A DNA stretch of 64,000 bases, taken from contig NZ_FQTW01000006.1 in the NCBI RefSeq assembly GCF_900129035.1, forward strand, positions 62,001-126,000. Direction: 5' to 3'. Positions 7,226 to 16,791 of the stretch are shown one piece after another. Origin of the DNA: Psychroflexus salarius. Its GTDB lineage: Bacteria; Bacteroidota; Bacteroidia; Flavobacteriales; Flavobacteriaceae. The position numbers were made by a program, and so were the translations under genes. The notes beneath the pieces are model-generated. The model saw nothing but the letters and a program-made list of their open reading frames with translations, did no database searches and had not been told where the DNA came from. Numbering within the stretch: position 1 is the first letter of the stretch; every line of letters starts with the position of its first letter.

Positions 7226-8578
7226 ATGAGAAAGGTGACTTTTAGCCAAGAATTTTTTAAGTATTTATTCCTACTTGTTCTTGTAGTTTCATTTTCAAGC
7301 ACATATGCTCAAGAAGATGCAACTTCAGAGGAAGCAAAATCAGAAGAAACTGCAGCTGAGCAAACTGAAGAATCAGCAGTACCTGGTGGTGATCCAGCAA
7401 AAGGAAAAGAATTGTTTAATTCACTTTGTGCAGCATGTCATAAACCCTATTCAGACGCTGTAGGTCCTGCGCTTCATGGCGTAACTGAGCGCCGTGAGAT
7501 GGATTGGCTGTATGAATGGATAAAAAACAGTCAAGCTTTAATCAAATCTGGAGATCAGCAAGCCGTTGCTTTATATGAAGAGTGGAATAAGGTAGCTATG
7601 AATGCATTTCCACAACTAAGCAATCAGGATATCGATGATATTTTATCGTATGTTGAGCAGCCAAAACCTGAGCCTAAAGTAGCAGTTGCTGCTGAAGCAA
7701 CAACAGGCGAAGCTCAATCAGGTGGTGGCATTTCAAATGAAATTGTTCTAGGAATTTTAGCGTTTGTATTATTAATGCTAAGTGTTATTTTAATTCTTGT
7801 CAATAAAACATTAAATCGTTTTGCGCAAGCCAATGGAATTGAAGTTAAAGATGATAAACCTAAAGGAAAACCGATCTGGGTAGCCTTTGCAGAAAATCAA
7901 TTCTTAGTGCTTTCAACTGTCATTGTTATGTTGCTAGTTGTGGCTTGGTATGGTTATGGTGGCTTAATGTCTGTAGGTATTGATCAAGGATATGAGCCTA
8001 TTCAACCTATCCATTATTCTCATAGAATTCATGCTGGCGAAAATCAGATAGAATGTAAGTATTGTCATTCATCAGCTAGAGTATCAAAACATTCTGGAAT
8101 TCCTTCTCTTAATGTTTGTATGAATTGTCACAAACAAATTGCAGAAGTTGCACCAGAAACCCAAGCTAAGGGAGAACAAGAGTTTAACGTTGATTATAAC
8201 GCAGAAATTCAGAAATTATACGAAGCAACAGGTTGGGATCCGCAAACGCAATCTTATTCAGGAGAATCAAAACCTGTAAAATGGATTAGAATACACAACC
8301 TACCAGATTTCGCTTATTTTAATCACTCACAACACGTTACAGTGGGTCAGATTGAATGCCAAACCTGTCATGGTCCTGTTGAAGAGATGGAAATCATGTA
8401 TCAAGATGCGCCATTGACCATGGGCTGGTGTATAAATTGCCACCGTGAGACAAACGTTAAGATGGAAGGCAACGAGTATTACGAGAAAATACACGAAGAA
8501 TTGGCTAAAAAATATGGTGTAGAAAAAGTAACAGCTGCTCAAATGGGCGGAATTGAATGTGGCAAGTGTCACTACTAA
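7226..8578 (+). CDS. actA: Alternative complex III subunit A, multiheme cytochrome c (ActA)
   Basis: ActA is the multiheme c-type cytochrome that carries electrons within alternative complex III, a quinol-oxidising complex replacing cytochrome bc1. The 450-residue protein has a signal peptide, a Glu/Ala/Thr-rich spacer (residues about 29-50), and a first heme motif CAACH near residue 69 in a monoheme cytochrome domain. A membrane segment follows near residues 172-190 and another near 220-240, and then five more CxxCH motifs (CKYCH, CMNCH, CQTCH, CINCH, CGKCH), the last at the extreme C-terminus. The N-terminal monoheme fusion to the pentaheme domain is the arrangement typical of Bacteroidota. 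It is the first gene of the act operon; actB begins 29 bases downstream. Confidence 0.93.
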   Translation: MRKVTFSQEFFKYLFLLVLVVSFSSTYAQEDATSEEAKSEETAAEQTEESAVPGGDPAKGKELFNSLCAACHKPYSDAVGPALHGVTERREMDWLYEWIKNSQALIKSGDQQAVALYEEWNKVAMNAFPQLSNQDIDDILSYVEQPKPEPKVAVAAEATTGEAQSGGGISNEIVLGILAFVLLMLSVILILVNKTLNRFAQANGIEVKDDKPKGKPIWVAFAENQFLVLSTVIVMLLVVAWYGYGGLMSVGIDQGYEPIQPIHYSHRIHAGENQIECKYCHSSARVSKHSGIPSLNVCMNCHKQIAEVAPETQAKGEQEFNVDYNAEIQKLYEATGWDPQTQSYSGESKPVKWIRIHNLPDFAYFNHSQHVTVGQIECQTCHGPVEEMEIMYQDAPLTMGWCINCHRETNVKMEGNEYYEKIHEELAKKYGVEKVTAAQMGGIECGKCHY

Positions 8579-8607
8579 ATATAAACGAAGAAAATTTGAA
8601 TCAAGAT

Positions 8608-11600
8608 ATGTCATCAGAAAAAAAATATTGGAAAAGTGCCGATCAATTAGATGATCAGAATCCAGTAGTTGAAGCACTTGAGCAAAAGGAATTTGCAGAG
8701 CATATTCCTACAGATGAATTCTTAGGTGATAAAGAAAAACTTGACAGCTCTCAAACTAGCCGTCGTGATTTCTTAAAATACGTTGGTTTTAGTACTGCTG
8801 CAGCTTCTTTAGCTGCATGTGAAGGACCAGTCATTAAATCAATTCCTTATGTAGTTCAACCAGAACGCTTAGTTCCTGGTGTTGCTGATTATTACGCAAC
8901 CACGATAGCAAACGGGTTTGACTTTGCCAGTGTTTTAGTTAAAACACGTGAAGGACGACCAATTAAAATTGATAATAACACTTCTGCCAGTAACTTTACA
9001 GCTGGTAAAGCTAGAGTACACGCTTCAGTTTTAGGGCTATATGACATTAAACGTCAACAAAACCCGCAAATTGAGGGCAGAGATGCGACATGGACAGAAT
9101 TTGATGATCGGGTATCACAAGATTTAAAAAATATTGGTGATAAATCAATAGTCCTATTAACACAAACCTACGCAAGTCCATCTGTTAACAGACTTATAAA
9201 ACAGTTTAAGGAAAAGTATACAAACGTAGAACATATTGTATATGATGCTATTTCTGAAGAAGCAGCTCTAAATGCGTATAGAAACAAGTACGGTATTCGA
9301 GCTTTAGCTAATTATGATTTCAGTGAAGCTGAAACTATTGTTGGTGTTGGGGCAGACTTTTTAGGTGATTGGCAAGGTGGTGGATTTGATGCATCTTATG
9401 CTAAAAGCCGAGTTCCGAATAACGGAAAAATGTCTAAGCATATTCAGTTTGAAGCTAATATGACCTTAACTGGTGCCAACGCTGATCAACGCGTGGCCGT
9501 AAAGCCTTCAACTCAAAATCATGTTTTGGTAGAGATTTATAATCAAATAGTTGGCAGAGTTAGCGCTACAAAACTTGATGATAAAACAGCAAAAAAAGTT
9601 AATTCAGCTATCAAGGCGCTTAAAAAAGGTGGTAAAAAATCTGTTTTTGTTACAGGCATTCAAGATGAAGGCGCCCAACAAATGGCGCTGGAGATTAACG
9701 CTAAACTTCAAACTGAATTAATAGACTATACAAATCCAAGAATGATTCGTCAAGGTGAAAATTCAAAAATTAATACCTTGATTGCTGATATGAAAGCAGG
9801 TAAAGTAGGTTCACTAATGATTGCTGGTGTAAATCCACTTTATAGTTTACCAAATGCCGATGAGTTTGAGTCGGCTATGAGCAAAGTAAATAGTACTGTA
9901 GCATTTAGTATGAAATTAGATGAAACAGCTAAAGTTGCAAAATACGTTGCTGCAACACCACATTACCTTGAATCTTGGGGTGATGTTCAACTTGCTAAAA
10001 ACACTTTCAGTTTAGTGCAGCCTACAATTCAGCCACTTTTTAACACAAGGCAGTTTGAAGACACATTACTAAAATTAATTGGTGGCAGTAAATATTACGA
10101 TTTCATCAAAGAAACATTTAATCAAAAATTTGAAGGTTTATCTTGGAATCAGAGCCTACATGACGGTATTTTTGAATACAGCTCTAACAGTACTGAAGAA
10201 TCAGACGAAAAAGAAAATGAATTTAATGCAAGTTCGGCGGCTCAATCATTATTAAGCAATTCGGCTGAAGGTTTAGAACTAACTTTATATACAAAAACAT
10301 CGCTTGGAGACGGTCAGCAAGCCAATAATCCTTGGCTTCAGGAGATGCCAGATCCTATCACAAGAACATCTTGGGATAACTATGTGACACTTTCTAAAGT
10401 TGATGCAGATAAAATGGGAATCACTAATAATAGTGTTGCTAATGGTGCTTTAAATGGTGATTATGTTAAAGTTAACTTAAATGGTAAAACCATAAATAAA
10501 GTTCCTGCGTTAATTCAGCCTGGTCAAGCACCTGGATCTATTGGTTTGGCATTAGGTTATGGCAAAACAGAAGCCATTCAAGAAGAAATGCAAGTAGGTG
10601 TTAATGCTTACAAACTTTATAAAGATTTTAATCCTAGTCAAACTGTAAGTATTTCAAAAGTTGAAGGTATCCATGAATTCGCTTGTGTACAGTTACACAA
10701 TACGATGATGGGTAGACGAGATATCGTGAAAGAAACAACTCTTGAAGTATTTAATACAAAAGATAAATCTTATTGGAACGATACACCAAAAGTATCTTTA
10801 AACCATGAAGAGGTAAAAGTAACTTCACCAGAAGTTGATATGTGGGAAGAATTTGACCGTTCAATTGGTCATCATTTTAACTTATCTATCGATTTAAACT
10901 CTTGTACAGGCTGTGGCGCATGTGTTATAGCATGTCACAGTGAAAATAATGTACCTGTAGTAGGTAAACAAGAAGTTAGAAAAAGTCGTGATATGCATTG
11001 GTTGCGTATTGACAGATACTATTCTTCAGAGGAAAGTTTGCAAGGTGATTACGATAAAAAAGATGATATTTCAGGTTTAAGTCAATCCTTAAATCAATTT
11101 GAAGAACTAGAGCAACCATCTCAAACAGATGTTCAAGTTGTTTTCCAACCTGTCATGTGTCAACATTGTAATCATGCACCATGTGAAACAGTTTGTCCAG
11201 TTGCAGCATCTGCACATAGTAGACAAGGTCAAAATCATATGACCTATAATAGATGTGTTGGAACACGTTATTGTGCTAATAACTGTCCATATAAAGTTAG
11301 AAGATTCAATTGGTTCTTATACAACCAGAATGATGAATTTGATTATCACATGAATAATGATCTAGGTAGAATGGTTTTAAACCCTGATGTTACCGTTCGA
11401 TCTAGAGGTGTCATGGAAAAATGCTCTATGTGTATACAAATGACACAGAAAACTATCCTCGATGCTAAGAGAGATGGTAGAGAGATAAAAGATGGTGAAT
11501 TTCAAACAGCTTGCTCAGCAGCATGTGATAAAGGTGCAATGGTGTTTGGAGATGTAAATGATAAAGAAAGTAAAGTGGTTGAAAAATATGAAGATGATAG

Positions 11601-11682
11601 AATGTACCACTTACTTGAATATTTGGGCACTAAACCAAATGTGATGTATCAAACTAAAGTAAGAAACACAACAGAAGCTTAA
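8608..11682 (+). CDS. actB: Alternative complex III subunit B, iron-sulfur protein (ActB)
   Basis: This 1024-residue protein is a fusion of a molybdopterin-oxidoreductase-like region and a ferredoxin region, the ActB arrangement. A twin-arginine signal SRRDFLKYVGF starts near residue 50 after a cytoplasmic leader, with Cys in the following ACEGP, so the subunit is exported folded via Tat. The N-terminal two thirds resemble molybdoenzymes but lack a metal-binding role in this family. The C-terminal part has clustered cysteines: CTGCGACVIAC, CQHCNHAPCETVCPV, CVGTRYCANNCPYK and CSMCIQ with a later CSAAC, enough for three [4Fe-4S] and one [3Fe-4S] centres. I chose the ATG at 8608 over an extension overlapping actA, because MSSEKKYWKS is the family-type start. 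Confidence 0.95.
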   Translation: MSSEKKYWKSADQLDDQNPVVEALEQKEFAEHIPTDEFLGDKEKLDSSQTSRRDFLKYVGFSTAAASLAACEGPVIKSIPYVVQPERLVPGVADYYATTIANGFDFASVLVKTREGRPIKIDNNTSASNFTAGKARVHASVLGLYDIKRQQNPQIEGRDATWTEFDDRVSQDLKNIGDKSIVLLTQTYASPSVNRLIKQFKEKYTNVEHIVYDAISEEAALNAYRNKYGIRALANYDFSEAETIVGVGADFLGDWQGGGFDASYAKSRVPNNGKMSKHIQFEANMTLTGANADQRVAVKPSTQNHVLVEIYNQIVGRVSATKLDDKTAKKVNSAIKALKKGGKKSVFVTGIQDEGAQQMALEINAKLQTELIDYTNPRMIRQGENSKINTLIADMKAGKVGSLMIAGVNPLYSLPNADEFESAMSKVNSTVAFSMKLDETAKVAKYVAATPHYLESWGDVQLAKNTFSLVQPTIQPLFNTRQFEDTLLKLIGGSKYYDFIKETFNQKFEGLSWNQSLHDGIFEYSSNSTEESDEKENEFNASSAAQSLLSNSAEGLELTLYTKTSLGDGQQANNPWLQEMPDPITRTSWDNYVTLSKVDADKMGITNNSVANGALNGDYVKVNLNGKTINKVPALIQPGQAPGSIGLALGYGKTEAIQEEMQVGVNAYKLYKDFNPSQTVSISKVEGIHEFACVQLHNTMMGRRDIVKETTLEVFNTKDKSYWNDTPKVSLNHEEVKVTSPEVDMWEEFDRSIGHHFNLSIDLNSCTGCGACVIACHSENNVPVVGKQEVRKSRDMHWLRIDRYYSSEESLQGDYDKKDDISGLSQSLNQFEELEQPSQTDVQVVFQPVMCQHCNHAPCETVCPVAASAHSRQGQNHMTYNRCVGTRYCANNCPYKVRRFNWFLYNQNDEFDYHMNNDLGRMVLNPDVTVRSRGVMEKCSMCIQMTQKTILDAKRDGREIKDGEFQTACSAACDKGAMVFGDVNDKESKVVEKYEDDRMYHLLEYLGTKPNVMYQTKVRNTTEA

Positions 11683-11711
11683 CTAATAAGAAATTAATTT
11701 AATAGAGTATT

Positions 11712-13169
11712 ATGTCTCATTACGAAGCGCCTATTAGAAAACCTTTAGTTACTGGTGATAAATCATATCACGACGTGACAATTGATGTTGCAAAACCAGT
11801 TGAAGGTAAGGCTAACAAATCATGGTGGATAGTATTTTCAATATCTCTTATAGCATTTTTATGGGGACTTGGATGTATCGTCTACACTGTATCAACAGGT
11901 ATTGGAACTTGGGGTTTAAACAAAACGATTGGCTGGGCCTGGGATATTACCAATTTTGTTTGGTGGGTCGGTATTGGTCATGCGGGAACTTTGATTTCTG
12001 CAGTACTTCTACTGTTTAGACAAAAATGGCGTATGGCTATTAACCGTTCTGCAGAGGCTATGACTATTTTCTCAGTTGTACAAGCAGGTTTATTCCCTAT
12101 TATCCACATGGGTCGACCTTGGTTAGCTTATTGGGTATTACCTATTCCAAATCAATTTGGTTCATTGTGGGTTAACTTTAATTCACCACTTTTGTGGGAT
12201 GTCTTTGCAATTTCAACCTATTTATCGGTGTCGTTAGTATTTTGGTGGACTGGTTTATTACCTGATTTTGCAATGATACGTGATAGAGCAGTAAAACCAT
12301 TTCAAAAACACATTTACGGAATATTATCTTTTGGTTGGTCTGGTAGAGCGAAAGATTGGCAGAGGTTTGAAGAAGTTTCACTTGTACTTGCCGGTTTGGC
12401 AACGCCTCTTGTACTTTCAGTTCATACCATTGTATCTTTTGACTTTGCAACTTCTGTAATTCCAGGTTGGCACACTACGATTTTCCCACCATACTTTGTT
12501 GCAGGGGCAGTATTTTCTGGATTTGCAATGGTAAACACTTTATTAATTGTAATGAGAAAAGTGTCAAACCTTGAAAACTATATCACTATACAACATATAG
12601 AGTTAATGAATATCGTAATTATGATTACAGGATCTATTGTTGGTGTGGCCTACATTACAGAGCTTTTTATGGCTTGGTATTCTGGAGTTGAGTACGAACA
12701 ATTTGCATTCCTTAATAGAGCAACCGGACCTTATTGGTGGGCTTATTGGGCAATGATGACTTGTAATGTATTCTCACCACAGTTTATGTGGTTCCCAAAA
12801 TTAAGACGTAGTATTATGTTCTCATTCTTTATCTCAATAGTGGTTAATATTGGTATGTGGTTTGAACGCTTCGTTATTATTGTAACATCTTTACACAGAG
12901 ATTATATGCCTTCAGCTTGGACTATGTTCTCTCCTACTTTTGTGGATATTGGGATATTTATTGGTACAATAGGTTTCTTCTTTGTATTGTTTTTATTGTA
13001 TTCAAGAACTTTTCCAGTGATTGCTCAGGCTGAAGTAAAATCAATTCTTAAAAGTTCAGGAGAAAATTTCAAAAGAATTAGAGCTGAAAAGGGTGACGAT
13101 GCAAAACTTTATAACGAAGTTGAACAAGGCGAAATGCCAGATTTCAGTGAAGAATTTAATAAAAAATAG
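11712..13169 (+). CDS. actC: Alternative complex III subunit C, NrfD-like quinol-binding membrane protein (ActC)
   Basis: The 485-residue integral membrane protein shows about ten hydrophobic helices, the first near residues 38-60 (WWIVFSISLIAFLWGLGC). It belongs to the NrfD/PsrC family that carries the menaquinol-oxidising site in alternative complex III. The segments WWVGIGHAGTLISA and LFPIIHMGRPWLAYW are characteristic, with a conserved His in the first one near the quinol pocket. The C-terminal tail (from about residue 445) is charged and cytoplasmic. It lies 29 bases downstream of actB and only two bases upstream of actD, and is clearly part of the same transcription unit. Confidence 0.95.
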   Translation: MSHYEAPIRKPLVTGDKSYHDVTIDVAKPVEGKANKSWWIVFSISLIAFLWGLGCIVYTVSTGIGTWGLNKTIGWAWDITNFVWWVGIGHAGTLISAVLLLFRQKWRMAINRSAEAMTIFSVVQAGLFPIIHMGRPWLAYWVLPIPNQFGSLWVNFNSPLLWDVFAISTYLSVSLVFWWTGLLPDFAMIRDRAVKPFQKHIYGILSFGWSGRAKDWQRFEEVSLVLAGLATPLVLSVHTIVSFDFATSVIPGWHTTIFPPYFVAGAVFSGFAMVNTLLIVMRKVSNLENYITIQHIELMNIVIMITGSIVGVAYITELFMAWYSGVEYEQFAFLNRATGPYWWAYWAMMTCNVFSPQFMWFPKLRRSIMFSFFISIVVNIGMWFERFVIIVTSLHRDYMPSAWTMFSPTFVDIGIFIGTIGFFFVLFLLYSRTFPVIAQAEVKSILKSSGENFKRIRAEKGDDAKLYNEVEQGEMPDFSEEFNKK

Positions 13170-13171
13170 TT

Positions 13172-13696
13172 ATGGCAACTAAAGTAATACAAGCAATCTA
13201 TACTGATGATGATATTTTAATGAACGCTGTAAAATCAGTTAAAGAGAAAAAATATCACATTGAAGAAATATATACGCCTTTTCCAGTTCACGGACTTGAT
13301 AAAGCGATGGGATTACCACACACGCGATTGGCAATAACTTCGTTTTTATATGGAGTTGTAGGCTTAACAGTAGCTGTAGTGATGATGAATTTCATTATGA
13401 TTGAAGATTGGCCTCAAAATATCGGTGGAAAACCTAGTTTTAGCTACATTCAAAACATGCCAGCATTTGTTCCGATTATGTTTGAATTGACGGTATTTTT
13501 TGCAGCCCACTTAATGGTAATAACATTTTATATGAGAAGTAAACTGTGGCCATTTAAAAAAGCTGAAAATCCTGATCCAAGAACAACTGACGATCGTTTT
13601 TTGATGGAAATATCAGTTAACAAGAAAAATTATCAAGAAGTAACTGAGTTAATTTACAAGTCTGGTGCTTCTGAAATTAAACTTAAAGAAAATTAA
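13172..13696 (+). CDS. actD: Alternative complex III subunit D, DUF3341 (ActD)
   Basis: This 174-residue protein is a DUF3341 family member, the ActD subunit. An N-terminal soluble ferredoxin-like domain (residues about 1-50, including VIQAIYTDDDILMNAV and IEEIYTPFPVHGLDKAMG) is followed by two transmembrane helices around residues 55-78 and 97-118, and by a short soluble C-terminus (TDDRFLMEISVNKKN). It is a structural subunit of alternative complex III without cofactors. The gene starts two bases after actC, and its stop lies seven bases before the chosen actE start. Confidence 0.94.
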   Translation: MATKVIQAIYTDDDILMNAVKSVKEKKYHIEEIYTPFPVHGLDKAMGLPHTRLAITSFLYGVVGLTVAVVMMNFIMIEDWPQNIGGKPSFSYIQNMPAFVPIMFELTVFFAAHLMVITFYMRSKLWPFKKAENPDPRTTDDRFLMEISVNKKNYQEVTELIYKSGASEIKLKEN

Positions 13697-13703
13697 ATTG
13701 AAC

Positions 13704-14285
13704 ATGAAAAATTTTCAACTTATAATAGTTACATTATTAGGCCTAATTTTTACTTCTTGTGGAGATAAAAATGAGCCTGCAAGTCAATACTTTGCTAATA
13801 TGTACTACACTGTTCCGTATGATACTTACGGTGAATATGAAATTTTTGAAAACGAGCAAGAAGCAAAAAAACCAGTAGAAGGTACAATTAAAAAAGGTTG
13901 GATGCCATATGAATATGAAGATAATACTGAAGGCTATGAAAAAGCTAAAACAGAACTAATAAATGATTTAGCTTATACAGAAGAAAATATAGAAGAAGGT
14001 AAAGAACTTTATAACATATATTGTGCAACATGTCACGGTGAAAAAGGCGACGGTAAAGGTTATTTGGTTGAACGTGAAAAAATATTAGGTGTCCCAAGTT
14101 ACGATGATAAAGGTAGAGCTATAACCGAAGGTAGTGTATATCATGTCATGTATTACGGAATTAATACAATGGGTTCTTATGCTTCGCAAATGAATACTAA
14201 AGAATTATGGCAAGTGGATATGTATGTCATGAAACTTAAAAGAGATTTGGAAGGCGTCGAGCAACCAGAATTTGAAAATAAATAA
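13704..14285 (+). CDS. actE: Alternative complex III subunit E, monoheme cytochrome c lipoprotein (ActE)
   Basis: The 193-residue product starts with a lipoprotein signal peptide whose lipobox reads FTSC followed by GDKN. It contains one c-type heme site, CATCH, followed by GEKGDGKGY, the usual class I cytochrome c pattern, and a later Met-containing stretch (YYGINTMGSYASQM) that can provide the axial ligand. ActE is the membrane-tethered monoheme cytochrome of alternative complex III and a likely exit point of electrons toward the cytochrome oxidase. I chose the ATG at 13704, since it gives the signal peptide directly; a longer frame would overlap actD and lacks one. actF follows after 24 bases. 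Confidence 0.93.
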   Translation: MKNFQLIIVTLLGLIFTSCGDKNEPASQYFANMYYTVPYDTYGEYEIFENEQEAKKPVEGTIKKGWMPYEYEDNTEGYEKAKTELINDLAYTEENIEEGKELYNIYCATCHGEKGDGKGYLVEREKILGVPSYDDKGRAITEGSVYHVMYYGINTMGSYASQMNTKELWQVDMYVMKLKRDLEGVEQPEFENK

Positions 14286-14309
14286 TCATAAACATCAAGA
14301 TTAGAAGTT

Positions 14310-15692
14310 ATGTATAAGATGTCTAAAAAGTTACAGCTAACTGCAATAATACTTATGATAGTAGGCGCAGTTGGATTGATTTATAGCTTTGTTTCAACTC
14401 CAGCGAGCGTTCAAGAGGTTGAAGAAATGCTGGCTCACGATGAACATCATGGTGAACATGAAACTTCAGCAACTCATCAATCAGGTATGAAACAAAATCA
14501 TGAGAACTTAAATCATGAAAACAAAGCAAAGCATACATCAGATGATAGTCATAATAAAAGCCATGCAGAAACCGAAGGTCATGAAAAAAGTCACGCTGAA
14601 CACGTATATGATCAACTCAAAAACAAGCCATGGTCAGCAATCTACACCTCTAGTTTATTCTTTTTCTTGATAGCTTTAGGTGCATTTACATTTTATGCGA
14701 TTCAAAATGCATCACAAGCTGGTTGGTCTCCTGTAATATTTAGAGTTATGGAAGGTATCTCTAAGTTTATATTACCAGGTGGTATAATTGTATTTGTAAT
14801 TTTAGTTTTATCAACATTACAATTAAATCATTTATTCATTTGGATGGATCCTTCTATTGTAGAGCATGATGAAATAATTAGTAATAAAACAGGATATCTA
14901 AATGACAGCTTCTTCTTAATTAGAGCAGCAATTTATATAGTAGGTTGGGTTTTATTGTCAAGAGTTATTGTTAAAAACTCGAGAAAGCAGGATGAAAATC
15001 CAAGCCTTAAATTGCACAAGAAGAACTTCAAACTATCAGCAATCTATTTAGTATTTTTTATCGTAACTGAATCGATGATGTCATGGGATTGGATTATGAG
15101 TATTGATACACACTGGTTTAGTACATTATTTGGCTGGTATGTGTTTGCAAGTATGTTTGTTGCTGGTATTACAACTATCGCATTAGTGACTATTTACCTA
15201 AAAAGTAGAGGATATTTAGAATTTGTCAATAATAGCCACATACACGATTTAGCCAAATTTATGTTTGGTATTTCTATTTTTTGGACATATTTATGGTTCT
15301 CTCAGTTTTTGTTGATTTGGTATTCAAATATACCTGAAGAAGCAGTTTACTACATCGCTAGGTTTAATGATTATCAATTACCATTTTTAGGTATGGTAGC
15401 CTTGAACTTTATATTCCCATTACTTGTTCTTATAAATTCAGATTTCAAAAGAGTAAATTGGATAATAGTTATGAGTGGTATAGTTATATTGATTGGGCAT
15501 TACCTAAACTTCTTTGTTATGATTATGCCTGGAACAGTTGGTGAATCATGGTTTATTGGTATTCCAGAAATAAGCTCAATACTTCTTATTTTAGGTCTTT
15601 TTATATTTGTTGTATTTAAAGCAATATCGAGTGTTCCTCTGTTAGCAAAAAACAATCCATACATAAAAGAAAGTAAGCATTTTCACTATTAA
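14310..15692 (+). CDS. actF: Alternative complex III subunit F, second quinol-oxidoreductase membrane subunit (ActF)
   Basis: This 460-residue membrane protein is the ActF paralogue of the NrfD family, with about ten helices; HLFIWMDPS, MSWDWIMSIDTHWFSTLFGWY and WTYLWFSQFLLIWYSNIPEE are strongly conserved family stretches. An unusual feature is a loop after the first helix (residues about 43-98) with 13 histidines among Glu, Lys, Asn and Ser. It reads like a metal-binding or low-complexity segment and is not part of the core fold. Two start codons are possible, 14310 and 14319, three codons apart. The gene is followed 26 bases later by coxB, so the complex III and oxidase genes form one operon. 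Confidence 0.94.
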   Translation: MYKMSKKLQLTAIILMIVGAVGLIYSFVSTPASVQEVEEMLAHDEHHGEHETSATHQSGMKQNHENLNHENKAKHTSDDSHNKSHAETEGHEKSHAEHVYDQLKNKPWSAIYTSSLFFFLIALGAFTFYAIQNASQAGWSPVIFRVMEGISKFILPGGIIVFVILVLSTLQLNHLFIWMDPSIVEHDEIISNKTGYLNDSFFLIRAAIYIVGWVLLSRVIVKNSRKQDENPSLKLHKKNFKLSAIYLVFFIVTESMMSWDWIMSIDTHWFSTLFGWYVFASMFVAGITTIALVTIYLKSRGYLEFVNNSHIHDLAKFMFGISIFWTYLWFSQFLLIWYSNIPEEAVYYIARFNDYQLPFLGMVALNFIFPLLVLINSDFKRVNWIIVMSGIVILIGHYLNFFVMIMPGTVGESWFIGIPEISSILLILGLFIFVVFKAISSVPLLAKNNPYIKESKHFHY

Positions 15693-15718
15693 TTAAATTA
15701 AAGATTAAATAAATTAAG

Positions 15719-16783
15719 ATGACAATACTACTCGTTATTATAATTATTGCGTTACTAGGTATTACATTTTGGCAAATGTCAAAAATATTCAAACTATCTA
15801 AACCTGTAAATAGCAATGACACACAGATAGCTGACAACAAAGACAATCAAACGCAGGGTAAATTAATGCTGGCTTTTGTAGTTTTCCTTTATTTGTTCAT
15901 GTTTTACTCGTTTTGGGAGTATAGCAGATTCTATCTTCCAGAAGCCGCTTCTGAACACGGAACTGACTACGACCAGTTAATGTTTATTTCATTAGGACTA
16001 ATTATGTTCGTGCAAATCATAACGCAAGGCCTATTACATTGGTTCTCCTACAAATACAAAGGCGAAAAAAACAAGAAAGCTTTGTTTTATGCTGATAATG
16101 ATAAATTAGAGTTTATCTGGACAATTATTCCAGTAATTGTTTTAGCTGGTTTGATTATCTACGGACTTTTCAGCTGGAACGACATAATGAATGTTGAAGA
16201 AACTGAAGATACTTTAGTTGTTGAAATTTACGCTTATCAATTTGACTGGAGAGCTAGATATGCTGGTGAAGATAAAACATTAGGTAAAGCTAACGTTAGA
16301 TTTATTGAAGGTGTTAACCAACTTGGTTTAGATGAGAGTGACCCTTATGGTAAAGATGATATTATTGTAAACGAATTACACTTACCAAAAGGAAGACCTG
16401 TGTTATTCAAATTTAGGTCTCAGGACGTCTTGCATTCAGCATACTTTCCATTCTTTAGGTCACAAATGAATGTTGTGCCTGGCATGATAACTCAGTTCGG
16501 TTTTACGCCTACAACAACTACTAAAGAAATGAGAAAAAGTGAATACATGGTTGATAAAGTTGAAAACATCAACGAAATTCGCAAAGAAAGAAGTAAAGAG
16601 TTAGTAGCCGAAGGCGAAATGGAACTTGATAATTACGAGTTTGATTATTACTTGTTATGTAATAAAATATGTGGCGCATCACATTACAATATGCAGATGA
16701 AAATTGTAGTTGAAGAAGAAGAAGACTATAATGAATGGATTAAAAAACAACAAACATTTCAAGAATTAACAGCACAAAATTAA
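15719..16783 (+). CDS. coxB: Cytochrome c oxidase subunit II
   Basis: Subunit II carries the CuA centre that receives electrons for the aa3 oxidase. At 354 residues it is longer than the minimum because of an extra N-terminal membrane helix (residues about 1-20), followed by the two usual helices near 45-65 and 135-160. The periplasmic cupredoxin domain has RSQDVLHSAYFPFFR with the first CuA His, and CNKICGASHYNMQMK with the C-x3-C-x3-H-x2-M ligands. No heme c motif is fused at the C-terminus. It lies between actF and coxA, only eight bases before the latter, in keeping with a supercomplex of alternative complex III and oxidase. Confidence 0.96.
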   Translation: MTILLVIIIIALLGITFWQMSKIFKLSKPVNSNDTQIADNKDNQTQGKLMLAFVVFLYLFMFYSFWEYSRFYLPEAASEHGTDYDQLMFISLGLIMFVQIITQGLLHWFSYKYKGEKNKKALFYADNDKLEFIWTIIPVIVLAGLIIYGLFSWNDIMNVEETEDTLVVEIYAYQFDWRARYAGEDKTLGKANVRFIEGVNQLGLDESDPYGKDDIIVNELHLPKGRPVLFKFRSQDVLHSAYFPFFRSQMNVVPGMITQFGFTPTTTTKEMRKSEYMVDKVENINEIRKERSKELVAEGEMELDNYEFDYYLLCNKICGASHYNMQMKIVVEEEEDYNEWIKKQQTFQELTAQN

Positions 16784-16791
16784 TATAAGGT

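Noticed and set aside
12178-12450. Antisense frame in actC
   Set aside because: Contains no domain, lies wholly within a conserved membrane-protein gene, and has biased Gln/Lys composition of a shadow frame.
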